Part shown: one piece after another, positions 1 through 8,129 of the stretch | Layout of the letters: each line of letters starts with the position of its first letter | Position numbering within the stretch: position 1 is the stretch's first letter | Source of the DNA: Mycolicibacterium anyangense | Lineage (GTDB): Bacteria > Actinomycetota > Actinomycetes > Mycobacteriales > Mycobacteriaceae | Assembly (NCBI RefSeq): GCF_010731855.1 | Contig: NZ_AP022620.1 | Coordinates: 868,001-932,000 of the forward strand | Direction of reading: 5' to 3' | DNA length: 64,000 bases | Translations under genes and position numbers: made by a program | The notes under the pieces: model-generated | Databases searched by the model: none | Seen by the model: the letters and a program-made list of their open reading frames with translations, nothing else | What the model was told of the DNA's origin: nothing

Positions 1-617
1 TGCCGCTCGCCAAGACCCTGGCCACATTGGACCTGCTGTCGGGCGGTCGGTTCGAGTGGGGAACGGGCTACGGATGGAACCGATTGGAGCTGGTCAATCG
101 AGGCGTCGATCCCAGACACCGAATGTCCCGGTACGCCGAGGTGGTACGCGCGGTTCGCGATCTCTGGACATGCGAAATCGCCAGTGCCAAAGGCGATCAT
201 GTTCGGTTCAGCGAGAGCTGGTCGTGGCCCAAGCCGGTCCAGCAGCCACACCCGCCGATACTCCTGGGATGCCGCGCGGCGCCGCGAGCTTTCGGACAAC
301 TCGCAGCGTTCTGCGACGGCTGGATGCCCTCACTGACCCAGGCGGGGGAGGGGCTCGAAGCTGACGTCGCGGAGTTGCGCAACGCCTGGGATGCCGCAGG
401 GCGGGTTGGCGCACCCCGAATCACCCTGATCGACAGCGGATTCTGGGCGGACATCGACATGGATAAGTTCTATCGACGGATCACCAGGTTGTCCGAGCTT
501 GTTCCGCGACTGGCCGATCTCGGTGCAGAGCGGTTGATCGTCGGGATGCCGATGTTCCGCCTCGATGATGTCGAGCAGAAACTGGACGTCATCGCCGGAC
601 TCGTGCCCCGGAGTTAG
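1..617 (+). CDS. LLM-class (F420/flavin-dependent) oxidoreductase, 5' end outside window
   Basis: The frame is open from base 3 and continues off the left edge; the internal TTG at 27 is not a likely start. The 204 visible residues begin with the luciferase-like signature around 'LLSGGRFEWGTGYGW' and continue with a typical alpha/beta-barrel C-terminal half. Family members oxidise or reduce small organic substrates using F420 or reduced flavin; the cofactor cannot be settled without the N-terminus. The gene ends four bases inside the convergent thioesterase gene. It probably belongs to the front-end oxidation of the catabolic region. Family confident, substrate unknown. Confidence 0.85.
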   Translation, partial: PLAKTLATLDLLSGGRFEWGTGYGWNRLELVNRGVDPRHRMSRYAEVVRAVRDLWTCEIASAKGDHVRFSESWSWPKPVQQPHPPILLGCRAAPRAFGQLAAFCDGWMPSLTQAGEGLEADVAELRNAWDAAGRVGAPRITLIDSGFWADIDMDKFYRRITRLSELVPRLADLGAERLIVGMPMFRLDDVEQKLDVIAGLVPRS

Positions 618-1435
618 AGGCGACGCACTCGCAACGTCGCGGTCGCGATCAGTTCGCCGTTGGGCGTGTCCTGAACGAGGTCCGATCGGATCAAGATGGT
701 CGGTCCGTTCTGGCTGAGTATGCGCCCGCTGGCGCGCAGCGGTCCAGTCTTGCCGGCGCGGACGAGTCGCGCACTCAGTGACTCCACTTCGACCCCGGCG
801 GCGGCAGTCCCGACGGCCGCGAGGGCGGCCGCTTCCAGCGTCACGAGGATCGGTCCGTGATGCAAGACCGGGCCGCCCAGCTTCGGCGATATCTCGGCAA
901 TGGTGAATTCCGTCCCATCAGCAACGGCGCCATAGGCGGTGTGCAGTGGTGGGAGGGTGCCGGTGTCGGGAACTCCTGGCCCGGGGTCGACGTAGTCGAA
1001 ACCCGTTGCGGTCGGCCTGATCACAGTCCAGTCCGCGGTTCCGAAGCCAACCGTCGTATCGGGATCATCGGAGTCGACGAACCGGCACTCGGTGAACACC
1101 TGGCTGCGGGCCGCACGGGTCATCGACCCGTGTACCCCCAAGGTGGTCACCCCACGCGCGCCACCGACGAGGTTGATGTGCACGTGCGTCAACGCGAGTT
1201 GCCAGTGGCGGTCTATCGCGATGCCGGCGGTATCCAGCATGGCGATGGCGGCCGGCGCAGCCAATAGTGAGCCATTCGGGCGCATGTCGCTTCTCAGCGG
1301 CATACGCCCGGTGGCGTCGAATCCGTCGTGCAGCACCGAACGGCAGCCCAGATACCGGTAGCTGACCAGCTCGGCCAGGCTCTTCGCCCAGACCCCGTAG
1401 ATCGCGGCCTGGTCGGTGTCTCCTGCTGCGGTCAT
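614..1435 (-). CDS. Tandem-hotdog thioesterase/dehydratase-like protein
   Basis: A 273-residue protein with two hotdog-like halves. The first half carries 'RSDMRPNGSLLAAPAAIAMLD', the characteristic 'G.L...' start of the hotdog central helix; the second half has 'PKLGGPVLHHGPILVTLEAAA'. It is related in layout to the 275-residue protein at 12009-12836. Such proteins hydrolyse acyl-CoA thioesters or bind them. It follows the HSD10-like dehydrogenase by 8 bases in a minus-strand operon with the aldehyde dehydrogenase. Start ATG at 1435. Catalytic residues cannot be assigned, so hydrolase activity is inferred from the fold only. Confidence 0.65.
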   Translation of the reverse strand: MTAAGDTDQAAIYGVWAKSLAELVSYRYLGCRSVLHDGFDATGRMPLRSDMRPNGSLLAAPAAIAMLDTAGIAIDRHWQLALTHVHINLVGGARGVTTLGVHGSMTRAARSQVFTECRFVDSDDPDTTVGFGTADWTVIRPTATGFDYVDPGPGVPDTGTLPPLHTAYGAVADGTEFTIAEISPKLGGPVLHHGPILVTLEAAALAAVGTAAAGVEVESLSARLVRAGKTGPLRASGRILSQNGPTILIRSDLVQDTPNGELIATATLRVRRL

Positions 1436-1443
1436 GTCAGTGC

Positions 1444-2226
1444 CTAACGCGGTTGGAAGCGCTGAGCGCCGTCGAGGCGCAGCACTTCACCATTGACGTA
1501 GTGATTGCCCAGCAGGAAGCGGGCTGCGTCGGCGAACTCCGCGGGTTCACCCAACCGCTTGGGGAACGGGACACTCGCCGAGAATGCGGCCAGCGCCTCC
1601 TCGCCGACAGAGGCCATCATCGGGGTCAGCATGGTGCCAGGAGCGATGCTGTTGATCCGGATGCCCGCGGAGCTCAGATCGCGCGCCACGGCCAGGGTCA
1701 GGCCGATGATGCCCGCCTTGGCTGCGGCATAGGACGCCTGCCCGATCTGTCCCTCGTACCCCGCGATCGACGCCGTCATGACCAGTGCACCGCGTTCCCC
1801 ATCGGCTGGATCGTTCGCCGCGATGGCCGAGGCGGCCAGCCGGACCACGTTGTAGGTGGCGGTGAGGTAGATGTCGATGATGCTGGTGAATCCCTCGATG
1901 CTGGCCGGGCTGCCGTCGCGGTTGACAGTGCGCTCCGGCTTGCCGCCCAGCCCGCCGTGCGCGATGACGGCATACCGCAAAGTGCCCAGCTGCGCGGCTG
2001 CGTTGATGGCGGCGGTGACGCTGTCGGGATCGGTGACGTCGGTGTGGGCGAATACCGCGCCCTGGCCCAGTTCCTCGGCCAGGGCCTTGCCCTTGTCGTC
2101 GTTGACGTCCGCGATCACCACGCCGAGCCCCTCGGCGTGTAGACGGCGTACGGTCGCCTGGCCGAGACCACCGGTGCCGCCGGTGACCAGAGCGACCGAG
2201 CCGGTGGGGAATTCTGTTGCTGTCAT
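1444..2226 (-). CDS. HSD10-like short-chain 3-hydroxyacyl-CoA dehydrogenase
   Basis: A 260-residue classical SDR. The nucleotide-binding motif TGGTGGLG is at residues 15-22 and the catalytic Ser153, Tyr166 and Lys170 are present in 'TASIAGYEGQIGQASYAAAK'. That stretch and the C-terminal 'NGEVLRLDG' closely match the mitochondrial HSD10 / type II 3-hydroxyacyl-CoA dehydrogenase group, so NAD-dependent oxidation of a 3-hydroxyacyl-CoA or hydroxysteroid-like substrate is likely. The usual NNAG motif reads 'VIAHGG'. It lies between the aldehyde dehydrogenase, 95 bases upstream, and the thioesterase. A strong hairpin (2254-2285) precedes its start codon. Confidence 0.85.
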   Translation of the reverse strand: MTATEFPTGSVALVTGGTGGLGQATVRRLHAEGLGVVIADVNDDKGKALAEELGQGAVFAHTDVTDPDSVTAAINAAAQLGTLRYAVIAHGGLGGKPERTVNRDGSPASIEGFTSIIDIYLTATYNVVRLAASAIAANDPADGERGALVMTASIAGYEGQIGQASYAAAKAGIIGLTLAVARDLSSAGIRINSIAPGTMLTPMMASVGEEALAAFSASVPFPKRLGEPAEFADAARFLLGNHYVNGEVLRLDGAQRFQPR

Positions 2227-2253
2227 GAATCTCTCTATCTAGTCAGACGTGGA

Positions 2254-2285
2254 GTCGGCCCACCCCTGGGGAGGGGTGAGCCGAC
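2254..2285 (-). terminator. GC-rich hairpin between aldehyde dehydrogenase and SDR genes
   Basis: Arms GTCGGC-C-CACCCCT (2254-2267) and AGGGGTG-A-GCCGAC (2272-2285) pair with one mismatch around a four-base loop, and the stem can extend further into the flanking CGTGG/CACG with one bulged A. There is no T-tract on the minus strand after it, and the SDR start codon is only 27 bases beyond. It may attenuate read-through from the aldehyde dehydrogenase gene, stabilise mRNA, or act on translation. I cannot tell which from sequence. Confidence 0.45.
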
Positions 2286-2321
2286 CACGTGGTGTCGAGG
2301 ATGACCGATACCGCTGGCGCT

Positions 2322-3794
2322 TTACTTGCCAGGTGTCGAAATAGTCTTGACCTGCAGGTACTCCCGGAATCCTTCGATCCCGTGCTCGACGCCAAGGCCG
2401 CTGATACCCCACCCGCCGAAGGGGCTGTCGGCGCCGAGGTAGAACGAGGCGCCGATGTTGACCGTACCGGCCCGCAGCTTGTTTGCGACCCGGCGTGCCC
2501 GGTCCTCATCAGAGGATTGAATGTAGGAGGACAACCCATAGCGGGTGTTGTTGGCGATCCGCACCGCCTCGTCATCGTCGCCTTCGTAACGAATCACCGA
2601 CAGGACGGGTCCGAACACCTCGGTTTGGGCGATCTCGGCGTCCGGTGCGACGTCGACGATCAGCGTCGGCTTGTACCAGTTGGCTTTGCCATTGACCTCG
2701 CCGCGCTCGCCACCGACGAGGATCCTGGCGCCGGCCTCGCGTGCGCGGGCGACCAGTCCCTCCATCCGGACCAGTTGCTCCTGCCGAATGATCGGACCGA
2801 CTATGGTGCCGGGATCGGTCGGATCGCCCCACGGAATCATCCCGATGATCGCCTGAAGGCGTGCCACGACATCGTCGTAGACATCGGCGTGCACGATTGC
2901 GCGGGTGCCTAGCGCGCAGCCCTGTCCGCTGCTGGTCATGCACATCATGGTGGCCATACCGCAGGCCTGATCCAGGTCCGCGTCGGGCAGGATGATATTG
3001 GCGGACTTGCCGCCTAATTCCAGGACCACCTTGCGGATGCCATTCGCGGCACGCTCCATGATGCGCTGGCCCACGCCCGGTGAACCGGTGAAGTGGAACA
3101 GATCGATCCGCGGATCCGCAGTCATCGCGTCGCCGACGATGCCCTTGTCGGCGGAGCTGAGTGTGTTGAAGACGCCAGCTGGGATGTCTGTCTTCTCCGC
3201 GGCGATCTGTGCCATTTTCGCAGCGGTCAACGGTGTGTCCGGGGCGCTCTTGAGGACGACGGTGTTCCCCGTCGACATCGCATGGGTGACCTTCCAGATC
3301 GCGGTCATGAACGGCGCGTTCCACGGTGTGATCGCCCCGACGACACCGTAAGGCTGGTAGCGCACAGTCCGATCGCTGACCATCCCGAGCACCGTGTTGG
3401 GGCCCAGTTCGCGCTCCCATTCGAACGAGGTGGTCAGCTCGTTCCAGAAATCCATGCCGTCGATCATGAAGTCGACGTGAGTGGAGTGAATTCCCTTGGG
3501 AACACCGGATTCGGCAGTCAGGATGTCGCTGAACTCTGCCGCCTCTTCCCGCATCGCGGCCTGGAACTGCTCCAGACAATGCCGACGGAACTTGTGGTCG
3601 GTGCCCCAATCGGTGTCGTCGAAGGCTCGGCGGGCCGCGGTCACGGCATCGTCGACATCTTCGGGTCCCGCGTCGGCGGCCTGGGCCACCACCTGGTCGG
3701 TAGCGGGGTTGAGGATGTCATACCGCTTGCCGGACTTGGCTTCGCGGAATTCTCCATCGATGAACAAGCGGCCTTCGAGATCGGCTGACGGCAT
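2322..3794 (-). CDS. NAD(P)-dependent aldehyde dehydrogenase
   Basis: A 490-residue aldehyde dehydrogenase with all key elements: Asn159 in 'ITPWNAP', the nucleotide-fold 'FTGSPGVG', catalytic Glu259 in 'VVLELGGKSA' and catalytic Cys293 in 'SSGQGCALGTR'. It would oxidise an aldehyde to the acid, probably the product of an alcohol oxidase such as the GMC enzyme nearby. The ATG at 3794 is preferred over the longer frame to 3890 because it matches the family N-terminus and has AAAGG eight bases upstream. It is first in a minus-strand operon and divergent from the PaaI-like gene. Aldehyde substrate unknown. Confidence 0.92.
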   Translation of the reverse strand: MPSADLEGRLFIDGEFREAKSGKRYDILNPATDQVVAQAADAGPEDVDDAVTAARRAFDDTDWGTDHKFRRHCLEQFQAAMREEAAEFSDILTAESGVPKGIHSTHVDFMIDGMDFWNELTTSFEWERELGPNTVLGMVSDRTVRYQPYGVVGAITPWNAPFMTAIWKVTHAMSTGNTVVLKSAPDTPLTAAKMAQIAAEKTDIPAGVFNTLSSADKGIVGDAMTADPRIDLFHFTGSPGVGQRIMERAANGIRKVVLELGGKSANIILPDADLDQACGMATMMCMTSSGQGCALGTRAIVHADVYDDVVARLQAIIGMIPWGDPTDPGTIVGPIIRQEQLVRMEGLVARAREAGARILVGGERGEVNGKANWYKPTLIVDVAPDAEIAQTEVFGPVLSVIRYEGDDDEAVRIANNTRYGLSSYIQSSDEDRARRVANKLRAGTVNIGASFYLGADSPFGGWGISGLGVEHGIEGFREYLQVKTISTPGK

Positions 3795-3833
3795 GTGTGC
3801 GACCTTTTCTGCGTAAGGGACTGGCTGGTAGTG

Positions 3834-3849
3834 GCGCCCGACTGGGCGC
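3834..3849. promoter_or_regulatory. Inverted repeat in the aldehyde dehydrogenase / thioesterase divergent promoter
   Basis: GCGCCC and GGGCGC are separated by GACT in the 85-base divergent intergenic region. The spacing and position fit an operator, but a chance GC-rich repeat is possible. Confidence 0.3.
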
Positions 3850-3864
3850 GAGAAATGACGTCGC

Positions 3865-3875
3865 TTACACTGTAA
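3865..3875. promoter_or_regulatory. TTACA-C-TGTAA palindrome overlapping a probable leaderless promoter
   Basis: A perfect 11-base palindrome overlaps TACACT (3866-3871), a good actinobacterial -10 hexamer. Transcription would then start at about 3877-3880, on the GTG/ATG start itself, giving a leaderless mRNA. A sister palindrome ATACA-G-TGTAT lies at 22378-22388. The likely binder is a TetR- or GntR-type repressor. Confidence 0.45.
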
Positions 3876-3879
3876 CGTG

Positions 3880-4431
3880 ATGGCTAACACAGTTCAACAA
3901 TCTGACGGATTACCTGAGCGGCCGGCGTCATTGCAGCACGTCGATCCCACGTCGCCGCTGTATGTCGTCACATCTGACACGGGCGTCACGCTGTGCGGTG
4001 GCTGCCGTGCGGCGGCCCGTTGCAGGATGGGTCTGATGGCCGAGACCCTGCGTGATGATGGCGTCGTCTTCAGCGAGTTGTCCTGCCCGCGCAAAGACGA
4101 GGGTGGACGTAACGTGGCCCACGGCGGCTGGACCGCTGGCGTCCTCGACGAACTGGTAGGACACACGCTGTTGCTACGTGGCGAGTTCGCCGTCACCGGC
4201 ACCTTGACGGTGGTGTTCCACAAGCCGGTTCCCGTCGAGGTGCCGCTGATAGCTGAGACTCATGTGCTGCGCCGCGAGGGCAGACGTGTCTTTGTCTCCG
4301 CCGAGCTGAGGTTGGCTGAGACCCGCACCATCCTCGCCAGCGCTGAAGCGACGATGGTGAAGCGCCCAGAAGACCACTTCGACCGACATGACAAGTGGCT
4401 GGCCGAGGAGTTGAAGAGGCCAGCGGACTGA
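3880..4431 (+). CDS. PaaI-family hotdog acyl-CoA thioesterase with N-terminal cysteine cluster
   Basis: A 183-residue single hotdog protein. The central-helix motif 'VAHGGWTAGVLDELVGH' (about residues 80-96) contains the His-Gly-Gly and acidic residue typical of PaaI/YbgC-type thioesterases. The N-terminus has an unusual CGGC....RCRMG cluster, a variant of the C..C..GL motif seen in some PaaI relatives, and a further Cys at 'SCPRK'. ATG 3880 or GTG 3877 could start it; both fit leaderless transcription. Its stop codon directly abuts the stop codon of the convergent molybdopterin gene (TGA|TCA). It probably recycles CoA from dead-end thioesters. Confidence 0.75.
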   Translation: MANTVQQSDGLPERPASLQHVDPTSPLYVVTSDTGVTLCGGCRAAARCRMGLMAETLRDDGVVFSELSCPRKDEGGRNVAHGGWTAGVLDELVGHTLLLRGEFAVTGTLTVVFHKPVPVEVPLIAETHVLRREGRRVFVSAELRLAETRTILASAEATMVKRPEDHFDRHDKWLAEELKRPAD

Positions 4432-6516
4432 TCAGGCCGGCTCGACAGTTACCCAGGTCTCGTTGAACGCGGACATCAGCGACAACGGGTCTTCCTCGTT
4501 GGCGGCGGTCAAGAGATTGCGATTCACTCCGACCACGTCGGGCTCGGCTCGTCCCGCCGGGTCAAACACCCTTGATCCCCAGCCATGTTCGACGACAACA
4601 ACTCCCGGGCGAGGAGCATCGGTGACCACGGCAGTCAACTCGATAGATCCCACTGCAGACCGGACTCGCACGCGGTCGCCATCGACGATACCGAGACGAG
4701 CGGCATCGTCGTGATGCAACTCGGCGCGATTGCTTGCGACGATCTTGCGCGGGCCGGGCAGTTCGTTCAGGAATGAGTTCATCGAACTGAGTCGACGGCG
4801 GTTTCCCAATTGCAGTGCCAGGCCGGCCGGCGCAGCGGAGGGCTCGGTGGCCAACTGCCGACGCAGCTCGTCGACGAACCGCGACGGTGCCAGATTGATC
4901 CGGTGATCCGGGGTGCGCAGCATTGCGTGCGCGTTCCCGTACTCGCGGGGGCCCACGACCATGCCGTGTGGATGGTCAAGGAGTTCCTGCCAGGTGGCGT
5001 GACCAGCCCGCTCGAAGGCGGCCCGGCAAGCATCCATCAACGAGAATGGCTGTCCGGCTAGGTAACCGGGCAATCCCATTGCTACTCCCAGGCCGTGGAA
5101 GAAGTCGGTCTCCGGCAGGATCGAATCGGGCGGATCAACGGCGTGCGGGGTGAACTGGACGAAGGGGACATCGGTGGTCATGGACGCGAACGGGGCGAAC
5201 TCGTCGCGCTCCAGCCAGTGCGTGCCGGGGATCAACCAGTGCGCATGTCGGTGACTCTCCCGCTGCACGATGTCGACGGCCACCAGCAACTCCAGCTCGG
5301 CGAGTGCCGCGTCGAGTTGCTCACCTTGCGGGCCGGCCACTACCGGGTTTCCGCTCTGGATGAACAGCCCGCGCAACTGGCCAGGACCGGGAGTGCGGAT
5401 CTCACCCGGAAGTTCGGCAATGGAGAAACAACCTTCGATGGCGGGACGGCCGGCAATCCGTGACAGCGGGGGATTGTGATCGTAGGCCGGAAGTTTGGGA
5501 GTGATCGCGCCGCGTTGGAAGTGGCGGCCACCGCGGATGTCCCAGTTACCGGTGATGACTGTCAGAACTTCGGTCAGCCAGAGTGCCAGTGTGCCGCGAC
5601 TGGTTTGGGACACTCCGGTACGGGTGAGGGCGATCGCACTGCGGGCGGTGGCGAACCGCACTGCGACGTTCTCGATAACGGCAACAGTCAGCCCAGCGCG
5701 CCGTGCCAGATCGTCGAGATCGGCGCGAGCAACGAGTTTTTCGATGGCATCGAAGCCGACCTCGGCCGCACACGCTTCGGCATCGTGTAGACCCTGCTCG
5801 ATGATCACCTTGACGATGCCGAGCAGCAGTGCCCAGTCCTGTCCCGGTGCCACGGCCAGGTGCTGGGTGGCGGCCGCCGCGGTCTGGGTTCGGTACGGGT
5901 CGACCACAATGAGATCGGCGCCCTCGTCGACGCGAGTGAGCACTCGGCGCCAGCCGTCCGGGACCGAGCTGATCCACACCAGCTTGCTCTCGGCGGGATT
6001 GGTTCCGATGAACAGAAAGCAGTCGCAGTTGTCGACGTCGGGAATCATCGGAATCATGGTCACGCCGAACATTTCGCCACACACGACCGCTTTGGCGTTG
6101 GTGTCGACCGAGCCCCAGTTGTACACGCTGCGACTGCCCAGCGCCCGCATGAATTGGGTAAGGGCGCCCAGCGAACCTGGGTCATAACCTGCCGGGTTGC
6201 CGTAATAGCAGCCCACCGCGTCGGGGGAGTCGTGGCTGATGATGCTCGACAACGACGCACCGATCTCGGCCCAGGCCTCCTCGTAGCTGGTGGCGACATA
6301 GTGGTCACCCACGCGGCGCATCGGGGTTGTGATACGTCGCGGATGCTCGACGAGTTGATGAGCTGTTCGTCCCTTGACGCAGAAGTCGCGCCACGAGCAC
6401 GGATTCTGTTTATCGGGACCGATCCGGACCACGCGATTGTCGGCGACTGTGACCGCCAATCCGCAACGCGCACCACAGATCCGGCAATTCGTGAAGACTT
6501 CAGTGGGTTCACTCAT
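4432..6516 (-). CDS. Molybdopterin-dependent oxidoreductase, DMSO reductase superfamily
   Basis: About 694 residues. The N-terminal iron-sulfur motif is clear: 'CRICGARC' followed by 'PCSWRDFCVKGR', giving four cysteines for a [4Fe-4S] cluster. The middle follows the bis-molybdopterin fold, including 'NWGSVDTNAKA' near the active site, and the last ~110 residues form the beta-barrel 'molydop_binding' domain. No Tat signal is visible, so it is probably cytoplasmic. ATG 6516 has GTGAGG nine bases upstream; a GTG at 6531 would overlap the GMC gene by four bases and is the alternative. It shares an operon with a thiolase and a GMC oxidoreductase. Candidate reactions include hydroxylation, dehydrogenation or hydration; none can be chosen. 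Confidence 0.85.
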   Translation of the reverse strand: MSEPTEVFTNCRICGARCGLAVTVADNRVVRIGPDKQNPCSWRDFCVKGRTAHQLVEHPRRITTPMRRVGDHYVATSYEEAWAEIGASLSSIISHDSPDAVGCYYGNPAGYDPGSLGALTQFMRALGSRSVYNWGSVDTNAKAVVCGEMFGVTMIPMIPDVDNCDCFLFIGTNPAESKLVWISSVPDGWRRVLTRVDEGADLIVVDPYRTQTAAAATQHLAVAPGQDWALLLGIVKVIIEQGLHDAEACAAEVGFDAIEKLVARADLDDLARRAGLTVAVIENVAVRFATARSAIALTRTGVSQTSRGTLALWLTEVLTVITGNWDIRGGRHFQRGAITPKLPAYDHNPPLSRIAGRPAIEGCFSIAELPGEIRTPGPGQLRGLFIQSGNPVVAGPQGEQLDAALAELELLVAVDIVQRESHRHAHWLIPGTHWLERDEFAPFASMTTDVPFVQFTPHAVDPPDSILPETDFFHGLGVAMGLPGYLAGQPFSLMDACRAAFERAGHATWQELLDHPHGMVVGPREYGNAHAMLRTPDHRINLAPSRFVDELRRQLATEPSAAPAGLALQLGNRRRLSSMNSFLNELPGPRKIVASNRAELHHDDAARLGIVDGDRVRVRSAVGSIELTAVVTDAPRPGVVVVEHGWGSRVFDPAGRAEPDVVGVNRNLLTAANEEDPLSLMSAFNETWVTVEPA

Positions 6517-6527
6517 CACAATCGGCC

Positions 6528-8126
6528 TCACCGTTCCGCGAGAATGAGGTCGGCCGCTCGCCAGGCCATCGCCATGGCTGGACCGTTGAGGTTGCCCGAA
6601 ACCATCGTCGGCATCACCGAGCAGTCCATGATGCGCAGGTCATGCACCCCGCGCACTCGGAGCTGGGAGTCCACCACATCGGAGTCGGCGGGGCCCATGG
6701 CGCAGGTGCCGATCGCGTGGTAGCCGCAATAGCCCTGATCGAGTGCGGCGTCAATGATGGCGTCGTCAGTGGTGACATCGATTCCCGGACGCGTCTCGGC
6801 GACGATCTCGTCGGCGATCGGAGATTGCTCGAAGATGTTGCGCAACGTGCGGAACAGTCCTGATGCGATCCGTCGGTCATGTTCGGTATCAAAGAAATTC
6901 GGGTTGATGTCCAACTCCGAGTCCGGGTCTGACGAGGTGATGTTGACGAACCCTTCGCTGTCTGGGCGCAGGATGAAGCCGATTGCCTGAATTCCGGGCG
7001 CGTGTTCCACGCCGACGTCTTCGCCGGGTTCGAACGGTTTGGCCGAGAACGGGGCCATCAGCAGCTGGGCGTCGGGCCGCTGCAGATCGGGGTTGGTCTT
7101 GAAGAACCCGAGTACGTCGTAGGCCGAGGTGGCCATCGGTCCCTTGTGGGTGAGTAGGTAGCGGGCTCCGCTCTTGGCCTGTGCGAAGGGAGTGGCGAGA
7201 TCGCGGTTGTAACCGATATCGCGGGAGAGTCGGTATTGAACGGCAACGCAACGATGCTCCCGCATGCGTTGGCCGACATTGGGACTGTCGACGCGTACTT
7301 CGACACCGGCGTCTCGCAGCACCTCTGCCGGGCCGATGCCCGACTGTTGCAGGAGTTTTGGAGTAGCAATGCTGCCGAGGGAGAGGATGACCTCGGTTGC
7401 GGTGAAGGTTACCGGACCGGACTTGTTGCGGCCCGACACTCCGACAGCCTTATCGCCCTCGAATTCCACTCTGGTGATGGTGGTATCGGTGAGTACCGTC
7501 AAGTTGGCCCGATCACGAATGGGGCGCAGGAAGGCCCAGGCGGCGCTGACCCGGCGTCCGTTCTTGATCGTTCGTGTCGCCGGACCGACCCGGGGGGCGT
7601 CGGATTCATTGAGGTCACGTGTCGCCGCCATGCCGAGTCGGCTGGCCGAGTCGATGAATTGCCAGCAGAGTTCGGGCACGTCGTTGTCGACCGACACGTC
7701 CAGAGGGCCGCCGACGCCGCGCAACTCACCGGGGCCGAGTTCGTGATTCTCCATCTGTCGATAGATCGGCAGGATGTCGGCCCAGCCCCATTGCGGGTTG
7801 CCCAACTCGACCATCGCGTCGTAGTCGGCGGCGTTTCCGCGGTTGTAGACCATGCCGTTGATCGCACTGGACCCGCCGAGCATGCGTCCGCGGGTCCACT
7901 GCTCCACCAGTCGGGACGGACCGATGGGACGGACCGGGAAGTGCCACGCCAGGGTGGGGTGTCCCACGAGCTTGCCGAAGCCCTTGGGGATGCGGATCAG
8001 TGGATTGCGGTCCTTGGCGCCGGCTTCGATCAGCAGAACCCGATTGCGCGGGTCGGCGCTGAGCCGATTTGCGAGCACGCAGCCGGCCGAACCCGCGCCG
8101 ACGATCACATAGTCGAATTGTGCCAT
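6528..8126 (-). CDS. GMC-family FAD-dependent alcohol oxidoreductase (choline dehydrogenase-like)
   Basis: A 532-residue GMC flavoprotein. The FAD-binding 'VIVGAGSAGCVLANRLS' opens the protein, the GMC signature 'GRMLGGSSAINGMVYNRG' follows, and the active-site region 'YHAIGTCAMG' plus the C-terminal 'SGNLNGPAMAMAW' supply the His and Asn pair. It would oxidise an alcohol to the aldehyde or ketone. The gene sits 3 bases after the thiolase stop and runs into the molybdopterin gene, so the three are probably co-transcribed. The aldehyde dehydrogenase at 2322-3794 is a plausible next step. Confidence 0.9.
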   Translation of the reverse strand: MAQFDYVIVGAGSAGCVLANRLSADPRNRVLLIEAGAKDRNPLIRIPKGFGKLVGHPTLAWHFPVRPIGPSRLVEQWTRGRMLGGSSAINGMVYNRGNAADYDAMVELGNPQWGWADILPIYRQMENHELGPGELRGVGGPLDVSVDNDVPELCWQFIDSASRLGMAATRDLNESDAPRVGPATRTIKNGRRVSAAWAFLRPIRDRANLTVLTDTTITRVEFEGDKAVGVSGRNKSGPVTFTATEVILSLGSIATPKLLQQSGIGPAEVLRDAGVEVRVDSPNVGQRMREHRCVAVQYRLSRDIGYNRDLATPFAQAKSGARYLLTHKGPMATSAYDVLGFFKTNPDLQRPDAQLLMAPFSAKPFEPGEDVGVEHAPGIQAIGFILRPDSEGFVNITSSDPDSELDINPNFFDTEHDRRIASGLFRTLRNIFEQSPIADEIVAETRPGIDVTTDDAIIDAALDQGYCGYHAIGTCAMGPADSDVVDSQLRVRGVHDLRIMDCSVMPTMVSGNLNGPAMAMAWRAADLILAER

Positions 8127-8129
8127 GGC

